From the NCBI GenBank assembly GCA_029820945.1, contig JALGUJ010000006.1, forward strand, positions 1 to 64,000: a stretch of 64,000 bases of DNA. The letters are read 5' to 3'. The stretch's first letter is position 1, and each line of letters opens with the position of its first letter. Position numbers and translations under genes: made by a program. Source of the stretch: Candidatus Zipacnadia bacterium (GTDB taxonomy: Bacteria > Armatimonadota > Zipacnadia > Zipacnadales > UBA5352). The notes under the pieces are model-generated. The model was not told the origin of the DNA. It saw nothing but the letters and a program-made list of their open reading frames with translations, and made no database searches. This document shows, one piece after another, positions 19,042 through 29,290 of the stretch.

Positions 19042-20997
19042 TCAGCTCCAGAACGACCACACCGACCGCTGGAAGGCGATGCCGTAGAGGCTCCAGATCG
19101 AGGCCATGGTGAACTCGCCGAGCGCCAGGCCCATGAACAGCGGCGCGGCTCGGCGGTAGATGTTGCCCCCGCCGTAGCGCAGCAGGGCGGTTTTCGCCAG
19201 CCAGACCACGAGCAGGGCGAACCAGATGTGCCGCATCATCCAGCCGCCCTGCAGCGCGAAGCCCACCGGGTACAGCGGCCACCAGGGGTAGGTCAGCTTC
19301 CCCTGATTGAGCAGCACCGTGAAGAGCGCTCCGGCCGCCACGAAGGCCATCGCCCGGTAGTCCGCGCCGCCGGGCACCGCCAGCCACTGCCAGAGCTTGC
19401 GGTAGAGCTGGTTGCCGAAGGGCACGCTCTCGCCCCGGATCATCGCCGTCGCCTCGCCCCAGCGGTAGAACGAGTAAAGCATCCCCCAGAAGGTAGTCAC
19501 GATGGCGACCAGGTAGGCCAGCCAGGTGCTGGTGAGGATGGAGCGCTGGCTGGCGCCGATGCGTTCGGCCATCTTGAAGCCCTCGAGCTGCACGGGCATC
19601 GGATGTGTGCGATAGCCGCGCGTGAACCACAGCATCAAGGCGGAGAGCGCCCGGTCCTGCCTGCTGTAGGAGCCGGTCCCTCCCAGCCCGATGAGGATCT
19701 CGCCGGGTGAGGCGTAGGGCAGGTCGTGCGCGGGCGGCCCCAGTTCGGCCCGGATGCGCGTGACGGTCAGCGAGGTGATGAAGTAGATCGCCATGAAGCC
19801 GACGGCGTACCACATGCCCATGCCGAACACGTTGGCGAAGAGCACCAGCAGCGCGAAGCCCACGATGGCGCCGGCGAGCGCCGCGCGATAGGACAGGGCC
19901 TCCCCGGCCTCCTCGGTCTCGGAGCCGTCGCCGAGCGCAGCGCCGATCACATTGGCCCAGTAGTGGCGCGCGTTGATGACCACCAGCGCGGCGATGGCCA
20001 CGTAGGCGCCGAATGTCTGCTCCGCCAGGTAGGGCATGCGCCGGTCGCCCTCCAGGCCCAGGAAGGCCGTGACCACGCTCTGCGACCGCGCGAAGACGAA
20101 GAAGAACCAGCATGAGAAGAGCACCGGCAGCGGCAGGAAGTAGCCGAGGCCGATGACGAAGGGCGGGGTGCCGAACTCCAGCCGCCCCACGGCGCTCCAC
20201 GGCTTGTGATCGAAGACGCGGACACCTCTGTAGCTGCGCACGTCCAGGTGCGGGAGCGCGGGGTAGTAGTGGCTCAGGCCGCCCAGCAGGTCGATGACCA
20301 GGGCGATGCCGAAGCCGATCCACAGCAGGCGGCTGGCGAACAGGCCCGTGAAGTTCGTGCTCATCTCCAGCGGCAGCTCGACGAGGGGGAAGGACAGCTT
20401 CTCCCGGTCCATCCAGCGCCGGCGTATTAGCACGTTCAGTGACGTCATCACCACGAACAGCAGGCAGGCGAAGACCGACCAGAGCCCGAGCGGCACGAGC
20501 CACGGCCGCAGGTGCCCGGGCTCGAAGAGCGCGGTTCCGCCCTCGTAGACATCGCGCAGCACCGCCGGATCCCGCACGGTCAGCGCGCCCGGGAGCAGCG
20601 GGAACATCTCCTCCCACCCGTTCTCGGGGCTGGCGAACCAGAAGGCGTGGGTCATCGTCGCCATCAGCGGCTGCAGCATGTCCAGGCCGGCGATCGACGA
20701 GGCGAGGAAGACGGAGGTGTAGACCACCACGAGCTCGGTGGGGTTGAGCGCGAGCCGGGGCCACAGCCGCCGCAGCAGGGCGTTGGCGGCCGCCAGCAGC
20801 ATCAGGGTGAAGATGGCGTTGTAGGTGAGCGAGAGCTTGGTGATGACGCCGTCGTGGCGCACCCCATCGGCCTGCACGACCCAGTGCACGTTCGCGACGA
20901 CGAGCAGGACGGTCAGCGCCAGCGCGCGGGCGCGCACGCCCCTGGCCACCTGGCCCGAGCGCTCGGCCGCACCGCTCTGTGTCTGAGGTATCGCCAT
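19042..20997 (-). CDS. Polytopic membrane protein, DUF6785/DUF6784-like
   Basis: 651 aa, many TM segments; ELVVVYTSVFLASSIAGLDMLQPLMATMTHAFWFASPENGW. Confidence 0.65.
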   Translation of the reverse strand: MAIPQTQSGAAERSGQVARGVRARALALTVLLVVANVHWVVQADGVRHDGVITKLSLTYNAIFTLMLLAAANALLRRLWPRLALNPTELVVVYTSVFLASSIAGLDMLQPLMATMTHAFWFASPENGWEEMFPLLPGALTVRDPAVLRDVYEGGTALFEPGHLRPWLVPLGLWSVFACLLFVVMTSLNVLIRRRWMDREKLSFPLVELPLEMSTNFTGLFASRLLWIGFGIALVIDLLGGLSHYYPALPHLDVRSYRGVRVFDHKPWSAVGRLEFGTPPFVIGLGYFLPLPVLFSCWFFFVFARSQSVVTAFLGLEGDRRMPYLAEQTFGAYVAIAALVVINARHYWANVIGAALGDGSETEEAGEALSYRAALAGAIVGFALLVLFANVFGMGMWYAVGFMAIYFITSLTVTRIRAELGPPAHDLPYASPGEILIGLGGTGSYSRQDRALSALMLWFTRGYRTHPMPVQLEGFKMAERIGASQRSILTSTWLAYLVAIVTTFWGMLYSFYRWGEATAMIRGESVPFGNQLYRKLWQWLAVPGGADYRAMAFVAAGALFTVLLNQGKLTYPWWPLYPVGFALQGGWMMRHIWFALLVVWLAKTALLRYGGGNIYRRAAPLFMGLALGEFTMASIWSLYGIAFQRSVWSFWS

Positions 20998-21114
20998 CGG
21001 GCGTGAGCATTTCGCCGCCCGCCCGTGCCCACCTGCGGCTACCGCATGTCGCGCGCGTGGCCGTGGCCAAACTCAATCGACGGTCAACGCTCGCGGCCCT
21101 GTGGGCGCCCCTGC

Positions 21115-21144
21115 TTGCCTTGGCTGCGCGCCACGTTGTATACT
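21115..21144 (+). promoter_or_regulatory. Sigma70-like promoter upstream of the L,D-transpeptidase gene
   Basis: TTGCCT-N18-TATACT. Confidence 0.5.
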
Positions 21145-21197
21145 TCCGCGCAGAATCCGGGGCTGATGGCGGCAGGAGAGGGAGCTTCGCAGCAGCG

Positions 21198-22247
21198 ATG
21201 ACCGCGGCAGAGACCGGAGCCGCACGGAGGTGGCTGGCGGAGGCGCTGCAGGTTGCGCTCGCGCTTGCGGGCGCCTGGTTCCTGCTTGCGCTGACCGACG
21301 TGGCGCTGTATGAGCGGCTTTCGGACGGCGAGCCGGATGCCGGCTCCGCGGCGCTGGCGTGCGTCATGACCGGCCCGCTGTCCGAGCGCGTTCGCGGCGG
21401 CAAGCCCGATTGGGGTGGGGACCAGCAGGAGCTGCGTCGGGAGGTCGTTCCCGAGGCGAGCGGCACAGGCGAGCTGGCCGCCGCACTGGCGCGGGTCAAG
21501 GCGCGCGTGGGCCCCCTTACCGCAGGCGTACGCCACGGCGAGGCGTTCTATGTAGCCGTGGACGGCATTGCCGAGCTGGTCGGCGCCGACCTGCACCAGG
21601 CTTCATCCGGCGCGCCCGCCAAGCTGGTGTGCCCGGCGGGCATCATCGAGATCGTTCCGTTCAGCCGCACCGCGTGGCGCAACTTCGCGCCGCTCGACCT
21701 GGCCGAGGCGCCGCGCGTGATCGACGAGCGCCTCTACGTGCCGGTCGAGGGGCTCGACGCGCTCCTGCCATTGAGCGTCAAGCGGGACGAGAGGGCGCGC
21801 ACCTGGACGCTGAGCTGCGGCGAGCGCGAGGTGAAGGTCGCGGCCCCCGAGGACCTGTTCGAGATCGAGATCGACCGGTCGGATCGTACGCTCACCGTGA
21901 GCTTCGGGGGCCAGCGGCTGGTGTGCTGGTCATGCTGCGTCGGCGCCGGGAACAACAGCCCGATCGGCCACTTCCACATCCAGAACAAGGCGCGGTGGGC
22001 CCCCTGGCGGGCCTACTGGGGGGAGTACATCCCCGGTGGCAGCCGGCGTAACCCGCTCGGGGCCCGCTGGCTGGGCACCACCGCCCGCGGCTACGCCACG
22101 GGCAGGGCAATCGGGATACACGGGACCAACCAGCCGTCCTCCATCGGCCGCCGCATCTCGGGTGGCTGCATCCGACTGACGAACGCACACGCGATCGAGC
22201 TCTACGACACCATCCCGATCGGCACGCGCCTAACCATCCGCGAGTAG
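21198..22247 (+). CDS. L,D-transpeptidase (YkuD) with N-terminal TM and copper-amine-oxidase-N-like region
   Basis: AIGIHGTNQPSSIGRRISGGCIRLTNAHAIELYDTIPIGTRLTI; start Met at 21198 inferred. Confidence 0.85.
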   Translation: MTAAETGAARRWLAEALQVALALAGAWFLLALTDVALYERLSDGEPDAGSAALACVMTGPLSERVRGGKPDWGGDQQELRREVVPEASGTGELAAALARVKARVGPLTAGVRHGEAFYVAVDGIAELVGADLHQASSGAPAKLVCPAGIIEIVPFSRTAWRNFAPLDLAEAPRVIDERLYVPVEGLDALLPLSVKRDERARTWTLSCGEREVKVAAPEDLFEIEIDRSDRTLTVSFGGQRLVCWSCCVGAGNNSPIGHFHIQNKARWAPWRAYWGEYIPGGSRRNPLGARWLGTTARGYATGRAIGIHGTNQPSSIGRRISGGCIRLTNAHAIELYDTIPIGTRLTIRE

Positions 22248-22257
22248 GCGGGCACGC

Positions 22258-22650
22258 ATGATCCTGGGCATCGGGACCGACATCGTCTCCACCGAACGCC
22301 TCTCGAGGCTGACGGAGCTGCACGGCGACCGCTTCCTCCTGCGTGTGTTCACGCGACGCGAGGTGGAGACCGCCGAGCAGCGCGCGACGCTGTCAGAGCG
22401 ACTCGGCACGCGCTTCGCCGCCAAAGAGGCCACCATGAAGGCGCTCGGCACAGGCTGGCGGGGCGGCGTGCAGTTCACGCAGATCGAGGTGCGCAAGCAG
22501 CCCACCGGCATGCCCGAGATCGTGCTTAGTGGTGCGGCGAAGCAGCGCGCGGAGGAGATGGGCGTTACCCGCATCCACGTCTCGCTCTCGCACGAAGCTG
22601 AAGTGGCGACGGCGGTGGTGATCCTCGAGGGCGACGACCGGGCGACGTAG
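22258..22650 (+). CDS. acpS: Holo-[acyl-carrier-protein] synthase
   Basis: MILGIGTDIVSTERL...RFAAKEATMKALGTG...HVSLSHE. Confidence 0.93.
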   Translation: MILGIGTDIVSTERLSRLTELHGDRFLLRVFTRREVETAEQRATLSERLGTRFAAKEATMKALGTGWRGGVQFTQIEVRKQPTGMPEIVLSGAAKQRAEEMGVTRIHVSLSHEAEVATAVVILEGDDRAT

Positions 22651-22674
22651 GGCCGCCGCCCCGCGGAGCATCCG

Positions 22675-23751
22675 ATGCGAATCCTCGACCGCTACCTGCT
22701 CGGACGGGTCCTGCTGCCCTTCATCATCGGCCTGCTCCTCTTCGTGCTGATCCTGCTGGCCGAGGTGGCCTACCACATCAGCGCCACCATCCTCGGCGGT
22801 CGGGTCGCGCCCCTGCTCATCATCAAGTACCTGCTGCTCCGCACACCGCGCGCGGTCGTCTGGTCGCTCCCCTTCGGTGCGCTGTTGGGGGTCTCGATGG
22901 CGATCACCGGCCTCGCGCACTACGGCGAGATCACCGCCATGCGCGCCGGCGGCGTCTCCTTCGGGCGCATCTGCCTCGGGCTCATGCTGCTGGCGGCCCT
23001 GATCGGCGCCGGGGGGATCGCGCTCAACCAGTACGTGGTGCCCGGCGCCATGCAGGGCGCGCAGGACGTGCTGGCGCAGATGATGATGACCCAGCCGGTG
23101 GTGAGGGAGGCGCACAACCAGTACTTCCGGGATGAGCGGGGGCGGATCTTCTACGTCCAGGATATGCTGCCCGCGCAGAATCTGCTGCGCAGGGTGGTCA
23201 TCTGGGAGCGCGACGAGGCCGGCCGCGTGCGCTCGATCACCGTCGCCGAGCAGGCGGAGCTGCACGGCACCGTCTGGGCCCTGCAGCGGGGCGCGGCCGT
23301 CAGGCTGGACGCGCGCGGCGACCCGGTGGGCGAGATCGAGCGCTTCGCCCGCCGCGAGATCCGGCTGACGCGGGCGCTGCAGTACTACTACGCTGAGCGC
23401 CGCAGCGCGGCCGAGCTGGCGCCCTTCGAGCTGCAGGAGCTGATCGAGGTGAAGCAGCGGACGGGCAGCGATACCCAGCAGCTCGAAGTCTACCTGCACT
23501 TCAAGTACTCGATCCCCGTCGCCTGTCTTGTCTTCGCGCTCATTGCCGCTCCACTGGGGCACCGCTACGCGCGGCATGGCACCTACGTGGGCGTGGTGCT
23601 CGCCATCCTGGTGGTCTTCCTGTACAATGGGGTGCGGTCGTGGACGCTGGCCTTCGGTCTGGCCGGGGCGCTCGATCCCGTGGTGGCCGGATGGGCGCCG
23701 GACGCCATCTTCGGCCTCATCGGGATCGTGCTGCTCGTGACCGAGCGGTAG
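22675..23751 (+). CDS. LptF/LptG family permease
   Basis: ILDRYLLGRVLLPFIIGLLLFVLILL...VVWSLPFGALLGVSMAITGLAHYGEITAMRAGGVS. Confidence 0.88.
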   Translation: MRILDRYLLGRVLLPFIIGLLLFVLILLAEVAYHISATILGGRVAPLLIIKYLLLRTPRAVVWSLPFGALLGVSMAITGLAHYGEITAMRAGGVSFGRICLGLMLLAALIGAGGIALNQYVVPGAMQGAQDVLAQMMMTQPVVREAHNQYFRDERGRIFYVQDMLPAQNLLRRVVIWERDEAGRVRSITVAEQAELHGTVWALQRGAAVRLDARGDPVGEIERFARREIRLTRALQYYYAERRSAAELAPFELQELIEVKQRTGSDTQQLEVYLHFKYSIPVACLVFALIAAPLGHRYARHGTYVGVVLAILVVFLYNGVRSWTLAFGLAGALDPVVAGWAPDAIFGLIGIVLLVTER

Positions 23752-23819
23752 GCAGGCCTTCGGGAACGTGCAGGGAAGGGGCGGTTCGGGTCAGTTGCTC
23801 TGAGGGAACGTGAAGGCGT

Positions 23820-24677
23820 ATGCGTGAGCAGATCTCCGCCGGCGAGCTGACGGCGGTGATCGGGGACAATCGGGCGGCCGACGGGCAGCGCGCCGGCTAC
23901 AACGGCGTGCAGTCGCTTGTCAGCGTGCACTGCGCGGACAACCTGTTCGTCCCCGGCATCGCCGGCATCAACCTGGAGCACCTCTTCGACGGCCGGGACA
24001 TGTCCGAGCCAGACGCGTACTTCGAGCCACGCCGGCACCCGATGGAGATCGAGAAGCTCGACGAGCAGAGCGTCATCCTGCACCAGAGCGCGACGCCGAC
24101 GCTGGGCGTTCAGTCGATGGCGAGCTTCGCCCTGCGCGTCCCGCATTACCTGGACATCGAGCTGCGCATCGTGCTGCGGGAGCCGTCGCTCACGCACGAC
24201 TACCTGCTCGCCTTCTGGGCCAGCTACATCAACGCGCCCGAGAACCGGGCCATGCACTTCCTGGGCCGGCCGCGCGTCGAGCCGGTTGGCGAGGCCTGGC
24301 TCACGCTCGACACCGCCGAGCACGGCGACGAGAGCACCGTCTGCCACGTGGACGTCGAGCCGCAGCTCCCGCACGAGATGTCGCGGGACACGCTCGCCTA
24401 CAGCTACTCGAAGCTGGCGCACATCCGGCCGCTCTTCTACGGCCGCCGCAGGCGGATGGTGTTCGCGCTGATGTTCGACCGGGCGGATGATGTCCGCCTC
24501 ACGCACTCGCCGACCGGCGGGGGGGACGGCAACCCCGCGTGGGACTTCCAGTGGGTGCTGCACGAGCCCGAGGTGGGCGAGGAGCACCTGCTGCGCGCGC
24601 GGGCCATCTACAAGCCCTGGGTCAGCCCAAACGATATCTGGCGGGAGTACCAGTCGTGGGATCCGCTGCTGAGCTGA
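23820..24677 (+). CDS. Hypothetical protein, possibly mutarotase-like fold
   Basis: 285 aa; AGINLEHLFDGRD...VQSMASFALRVPHYLDIELRIVL. Confidence 0.55.
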   Translation: MREQISAGELTAVIGDNRAADGQRAGYNGVQSLVSVHCADNLFVPGIAGINLEHLFDGRDMSEPDAYFEPRRHPMEIEKLDEQSVILHQSATPTLGVQSMASFALRVPHYLDIELRIVLREPSLTHDYLLAFWASYINAPENRAMHFLGRPRVEPVGEAWLTLDTAEHGDESTVCHVDVEPQLPHEMSRDTLAYSYSKLAHIRPLFYGRRRRMVFALMFDRADDVRLTHSPTGGGDGNPAWDFQWVLHEPEVGEEHLLRARAIYKPWVSPNDIWREYQSWDPLLS

Positions 24678-24693
24678 GTCGGGAGGGAGCCAC

Positions 24694-25506
24694 ATGGAGG
24701 GCCGCTGGATCCGACTGAACCGGCTGTTCGCCGACCGCAAGCGCGCCGTCGTCGTCGCCGCTGACCATGGCTTCTTCATCGGGCCGACGCAGGGTGCCAT
24801 CGACCTGCCCACCGCCGTTGAGAGCTGGGGCGAGGCCGACGGCATCTTGCTCTCGCCCGGCATGCTCCAGTCCTGCGGCCACGCCTTCAGCTACCGCGGC
24901 GCGCCGTGCGCCGTCATCCGGCTGGACTGGAGCACGGTCTTCGGGGGCCGCTGGGGCTTCACGGGAGCGCATCCGACCAAGGTCCTGGACCCCGCCACCG
25001 CCCTCGCCATGGGCGCGGACATCGGCATCGCGACCTTCACCTTCACCATGGAGCAGGAGCTGGTGGACCGCGAGAACATCGAGCACTTCGCGCGGTTGGT
25101 GGACGCCAAGCGCCAGTGCGGGCTCCCACTCATCGGCGAGCTGTTCCCGATCGCGCCCGGCGACCTGAGCGCCGACGAGCTGTTCCGCCAGGTGCAGACG
25201 GGCTGCCGAATCCTGGCCGAGCTGGGCGCGGACGTCATCAAGACCTACTTCACGGGCGAGCGCTTCGCGGAGACCGTCGAGGCCACGCCGGTGCCCATCC
25301 TGTGCCTGGGCGCCGAGAAGCTGCCCAACGACATCGACGCCCTGGAGCTGGCGCAGCGCGCGATCCAGGCCGGCGCGCGCGGCGTGGTCTTCGGCCGCAA
25401 CGTCATCCAGTCACGCGACCCGGCCGCGATGATCTCCGCCCTGCGCATGGTCGTCAAGGAGGACGCGGATCCGGCAGAGGCCGCCGGCGAGGCCGGGCTG
25501 GCTTGA
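24694..25506 (+). CDS. Class I (DeoC/FbaB/LsrF-like) aldolase
   Basis: 270 aa; VVAADHGFF, ADVIKTYFTGERF (Schiff-base Lys), GARGVVFGRNVIQ. Confidence 0.82.
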   Translation: MEGRWIRLNRLFADRKRAVVVAADHGFFIGPTQGAIDLPTAVESWGEADGILLSPGMLQSCGHAFSYRGAPCAVIRLDWSTVFGGRWGFTGAHPTKVLDPATALAMGADIGIATFTFTMEQELVDRENIEHFARLVDAKRQCGLPLIGELFPIAPGDLSADELFRQVQTGCRILAELGADVIKTYFTGERFAETVEATPVPILCLGAEKLPNDIDALELAQRAIQAGARGVVFGRNVIQSRDPAAMISALRMVVKEDADPAEAAGEAGLA

Positions 25507-25537
25507 GTCGCCGAGACGCCGTCCCAGGGGGGCTGAG

Positions 25538-27832
25538 ATGATACGCGCATGGCAGATCGCCGTCCTTCTCACCTGCGTCACCTTCGGTGCCGCGGGCGTT
25601 GACGCCGCGGAACTCACGGTGACCGGCACGGTCCTGACGCCCGAGGCCGGGCCGGCGGCCGGTGCGACGGTCTTCGCGAACTGGCTCTTCGTCGAGAAGC
25701 CGGGGAAGTACAACCACGTCCAGGCCGAGACCGCCGCCGGGGCCGATGGCGCGTTTGAGCTGACGCTGGAGGGCGAGGGCGAGCCGATCCACAGTTGGGC
25801 CGTAGGCGCCATGATGGACGGCTACGGCCTCGGGTGGGCGTTCGTCGAGCGTGCGGAGGCCGAGGGCGTGGTCATCCGCCTGCATGAGCCCGCGACTGTC
25901 GCCGGGCGGGTGATCGGTCCCGACCGGCAGCCCGTAGAGGGCGCCCGGGTGACGGTGCAGGAGATCAGCGCCTCCGGGGATCGCGGGGACTCGATCTACC
26001 CACCGCTGACGATCCGGCAGACGACCGGCCCTGACGGCCGCTTCGAGTTCCCCGGGATGCCGGCGGACGCCCTCGTGCGCCTGTCCGCCGGCGCCTCCGG
26101 CTACGCTCCGCACTACGGCTCGCAGAAGCCTGTAGCGGCAATGGGCGATGCCGAGATCGTGCTCACGCCCGGCGGGGTCATCACCGGCCGCGTCACGCGC
26201 GGCGGCGAGCCCGTGCCGGAGGTGCGCGTGTGGTCGCGGCGCGAGCAGCAGTACTACGGGCGGAGCGCGGCGGTCACCGACGAGCGGGGGGCGTTCGCCC
26301 TGGATCAGTTCAAGCGCGGCGTGCAGACCGTGTATGTGGAGGCGCCGGAGGGCTGGACGGCAGAGCCGATCGAGCACGTGGCGGCGAACGCGGGCGAGCC
26401 GGTCGAGTTGGCGGACATTGAGCTCATCCGCGGCGGGGTCGTCACAGGCGTGGTCGGCGACCGGGAGACCGGGGAACCCGTGACCATGGCCGCCGTGATG
26501 GCCTACGCGTCGGAAGAGGACTTCCCCTTCGCGGGCCTCTGGACGGCGTTCGCCGACGCGGAAGGGCAGTATGAGTTGCGGATGCCGCCGGGCCGCTACT
26601 GGCTGCATGCGGACGGGCGAGGCGCGGGCTACCGGTACCGTGGCGAGGAGCCGTGGCTGCACGAGGTGGAGGTCGTTGAGGGCCAGAGCGCGGAGCTGAA
26701 CATCCCGCTCACGCCCGTGGCGCGACTGGCGGGGACGGTGGTGGACGCGGAGGGCGCGCCGGTCGAGGACGCGCTGGTCATAGCGTCCGGAGGAGTGCAC
26801 GGGGAGGCGCACACCGACGCAGAGGGGCGCTTCCGGCTCTCGGGGGATGGCGAGGCCATGACGGCGCTGCTGGCGATCGGCAAGGAGCGCGGACTGGTGG
26901 GGCGCGCGGTCGTGAAGGACATCTCCGAGCGGCCGCGCATCACGCTGGAGCCGGGCGCCTGGGCGACGCTGACGATGGTGGACCCCGCCGGCCGGCCTAT
27001 CGCGGGCCAGCACATGGCCTGCAGCTACTCGGTCTGGGATGCGGAGCGAACGCATGGCTGGACGCTCTATGTCCCCATGCAGTACACCGACGAGGGCGGC
27101 CGTGTGCGGCTCGGACCGCTGCCGGGCGGCGTGGAGCTGAGGCTGTGGTGCTACGACGCTCAGGCCTTTATCGTTGAGGACGACTGGGGCGAAGCCGTCA
27201 CCTTGCGGCCGGGCGAGGAGCGCGACGTGGGCCGGGTGGTCGTGGACCGCTTCGGGGCCACCATCGCCGGGCAGGTCCTCGACATCGGCGGCCAGCCCGT
27301 CGAGGGAGCGCTCGTGATCGACATGATCGGCGGCCAGGAGACGCGCTCGAACGAGCACGGGCGCTTCGAGCTGACAGGGCTGCCGTTCAGCCGTCAGGGC
27401 GTGCGGCCGACGTCGCCCTACCGCGCCTTCATCGTCGCGGGCGTGCCGGCCGAGGACCTGTGCGCGGCGCTCCCGGACTTCGACGTCTCGTGGGAGTTCG
27501 ATGCCCGGGTCACGCTCGAGCCGTTGGGATCGGTGACGGGCCGGCTGGTGCAGGCGGACGGGACCACGCTGCCGGAGGCGCGGCTTGACCTCTGGCCGAT
27601 GTACTCCGGCCGTGTCCCCGAGGTCGATGCCGCCCGCCTCGGCAGTGCCCGGCTGTTCGCCGAGACGGCTACAGACGACGACGGTCGCTTTCGGTTCGAC
27701 GGCCTCATTGCGGGCGTGACGTACAGACTGATCTGCCACGGCGCGTCCGGCGGGCGGAACACCCTCCCGCCCGAGATCGTCACAGAGCCGGGCGCAGTCC
27801 GGGAGCTGGGCGACGTGAGCCCGAATCCGTGA
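25538..27832 (+). CDS. Secreted multi-domain protein with repeated carboxypeptidase-regulatory-like domains
   Basis: 764 aa; repeated G(R)V...G.PV.GA.V.......T..DG.F..... Confidence 0.8.
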   Translation: MIRAWQIAVLLTCVTFGAAGVDAAELTVTGTVLTPEAGPAAGATVFANWLFVEKPGKYNHVQAETAAGADGAFELTLEGEGEPIHSWAVGAMMDGYGLGWAFVERAEAEGVVIRLHEPATVAGRVIGPDRQPVEGARVTVQEISASGDRGDSIYPPLTIRQTTGPDGRFEFPGMPADALVRLSAGASGYAPHYGSQKPVAAMGDAEIVLTPGGVITGRVTRGGEPVPEVRVWSRREQQYYGRSAAVTDERGAFALDQFKRGVQTVYVEAPEGWTAEPIEHVAANAGEPVELADIELIRGGVVTGVVGDRETGEPVTMAAVMAYASEEDFPFAGLWTAFADAEGQYELRMPPGRYWLHADGRGAGYRYRGEEPWLHEVEVVEGQSAELNIPLTPVARLAGTVVDAEGAPVEDALVIASGGVHGEAHTDAEGRFRLSGDGEAMTALLAIGKERGLVGRAVVKDISERPRITLEPGAWATLTMVDPAGRPIAGQHMACSYSVWDAERTHGWTLYVPMQYTDEGGRVRLGPLPGGVELRLWCYDAQAFIVEDDWGEAVTLRPGEERDVGRVVVDRFGATIAGQVLDIGGQPVEGALVIDMIGGQETRSNEHGRFELTGLPFSRQGVRPTSPYRAFIVAGVPAEDLCAALPDFDVSWEFDARVTLEPLGSVTGRLVQADGTTLPEARLDLWPMYSGRVPEVDAARLGSARLFAETATDDDGRFRFDGLIAGVTYRLICHGASGGRNTLPPEIVTEPGAVRELGDVSPNP

Positions 27833-27870
27833 GCCGATGCGGCAGCAATCAACGCGCTTGAGGTGACGCG

Positions 27871-29280
27871 GTGACACGCAGGGCTCTTGGCGGCACAATC
27901 GCAGCCATCTTCCTCGTCGCGGCGATCCTTCGCGCGGACCCCTCGCCGGGCCTGTCGCATTTGCGGGCCAGGAGCATCGCGGATTCGCTGTCGCACCTGA
28001 ACGCGCACCGGCCGGGACTGCCGCCGCCGGCGCTGCTGGTGCCGCTGGGCAACGGGACCGACGGCGTGCTCAAGGGCGTGACGCTCGCCGACGAGGCCCG
28101 GCTGGCGGACGCGCTCGCCCGCCGGAACCTCGTGCAGGTCGTGCTGCGGGTGGGCTCGGCGCGCGTGGACGGGCGCCGCATGGGGCTGATCAAGCTGCAG
28201 GCCGGCACGCGCGCGGGCGACTTCTCGGTCGGTGACCTGCGCGGCGACGCCGCCGCCTGCATGAGCGCGGCCTTCGACGGGAAGCTGCGCCTCGACCACC
28301 TCGACCTGTGGTCGGTGGTGCCCGGCGCGCGCCTGATCGGCGACCAGCAGGAGCACCTGCCCGTCTTCTCGCTGTCCGTCTCCCGCGGCCAGCACAGCCT
28401 GCTCGTGAGCGAGGTGGGTGGCGACGGGCCCGAGGTGCTCGATCGGCTCGCGGGAGTGCGCTACGACCCGCTCTTTGCGCGCTACGCCCGGGACGGCGAG
28501 GCGCTGCAGGCGCTCCCCGAGCAGGCCTTCACCGACCCCGCGCTGGCGGAGAGCTGGGCCGATCTGCTGGCGGAGGCGAGGGCCCGGCCCGCGCGGCTGG
28601 CGATGGCCGGCCAGGATGAGGTCGAGGCGATCTTCACGGGCAGCCGTGAGGGGAACCTGGTGGCCCTGACCATCGACGACGGGCCCCACCCGCTCATCAC
28701 GCCGCTGATGCTGGAGATCCTCGCACGCGAAGGCGTGCGGGCGACGTTCTTCGTGGTGGGGCAGAAGGTCGAGGAGTTCCCCGCGCTGGCGATGGTGACC
28801 GCGGCCGCCGGCCACGAGCTGGCAAACCACGCCTACTCCAACCGCCGCATCACCCAACTGCCTGATGCCGAGGCCTGGGCCGAGGTCGCCGCGTGCGACC
28901 GCGTGGTGCGGCGGGCCACCGGAGAGCGCATGCGCTGGTTCCGACCGCCGGGCGGGCGCTGCTCGCCGGGCGGACTGCGCGCCGTCGCCGCGCTCGGCTA
29001 CACGACGGCCTTCTGGTCGCGCAACACGGGCGACTGGCGCAAGCCGCCGCCCGAGGAGATCGTGCGCAACGCCACCGAGGGCCTGCAGCCCGGCGACATC
29101 ATCCTCATGCACCAGGGCGACATGTGCAGCGTGCGGGCCCTGCCGGGCATCATCGACCGCATTCGCGCGATGGGCCTGGAGCCGACCACGCTGGCTCGCC
29201 TGGCCGAGGCCGGCGGCGTCATCGCGCGCGAGCCCAGGACCATGAGCCGGATGGTCAACGGCCAGCTCGGGCAGGAGTAG
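27871..29280 (+). CDS. Polysaccharide deacetylase (NodB) with uncharacterised N-terminal domain
   Basis: LTIDDGPHPLITPLMLEILAREGVRATFFVVGQKV, ANHAYSNR, RWFRPPGGRCS, GDIILMHQG. Confidence 0.88.
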   Translation: MTRRALGGTIAAIFLVAAILRADPSPGLSHLRARSIADSLSHLNAHRPGLPPPALLVPLGNGTDGVLKGVTLADEARLADALARRNLVQVVLRVGSARVDGRRMGLIKLQAGTRAGDFSVGDLRGDAAACMSAAFDGKLRLDHLDLWSVVPGARLIGDQQEHLPVFSLSVSRGQHSLLVSEVGGDGPEVLDRLAGVRYDPLFARYARDGEALQALPEQAFTDPALAESWADLLAEARARPARLAMAGQDEVEAIFTGSREGNLVALTIDDGPHPLITPLMLEILAREGVRATFFVVGQKVEEFPALAMVTAAAGHELANHAYSNRRITQLPDAEAWAEVAACDRVVRRATGERMRWFRPPGGRCSPGGLRAVAALGYTTAFWSRNTGDWRKPPPEEIVRNATEGLQPGDIILMHQGDMCSVRALPGIIDRIRAMGLEPTTLARLAEAGGVIAREPRTMSRMVNGQLGQE

Positions 29281-29290
29281 CCGCCGGTCC

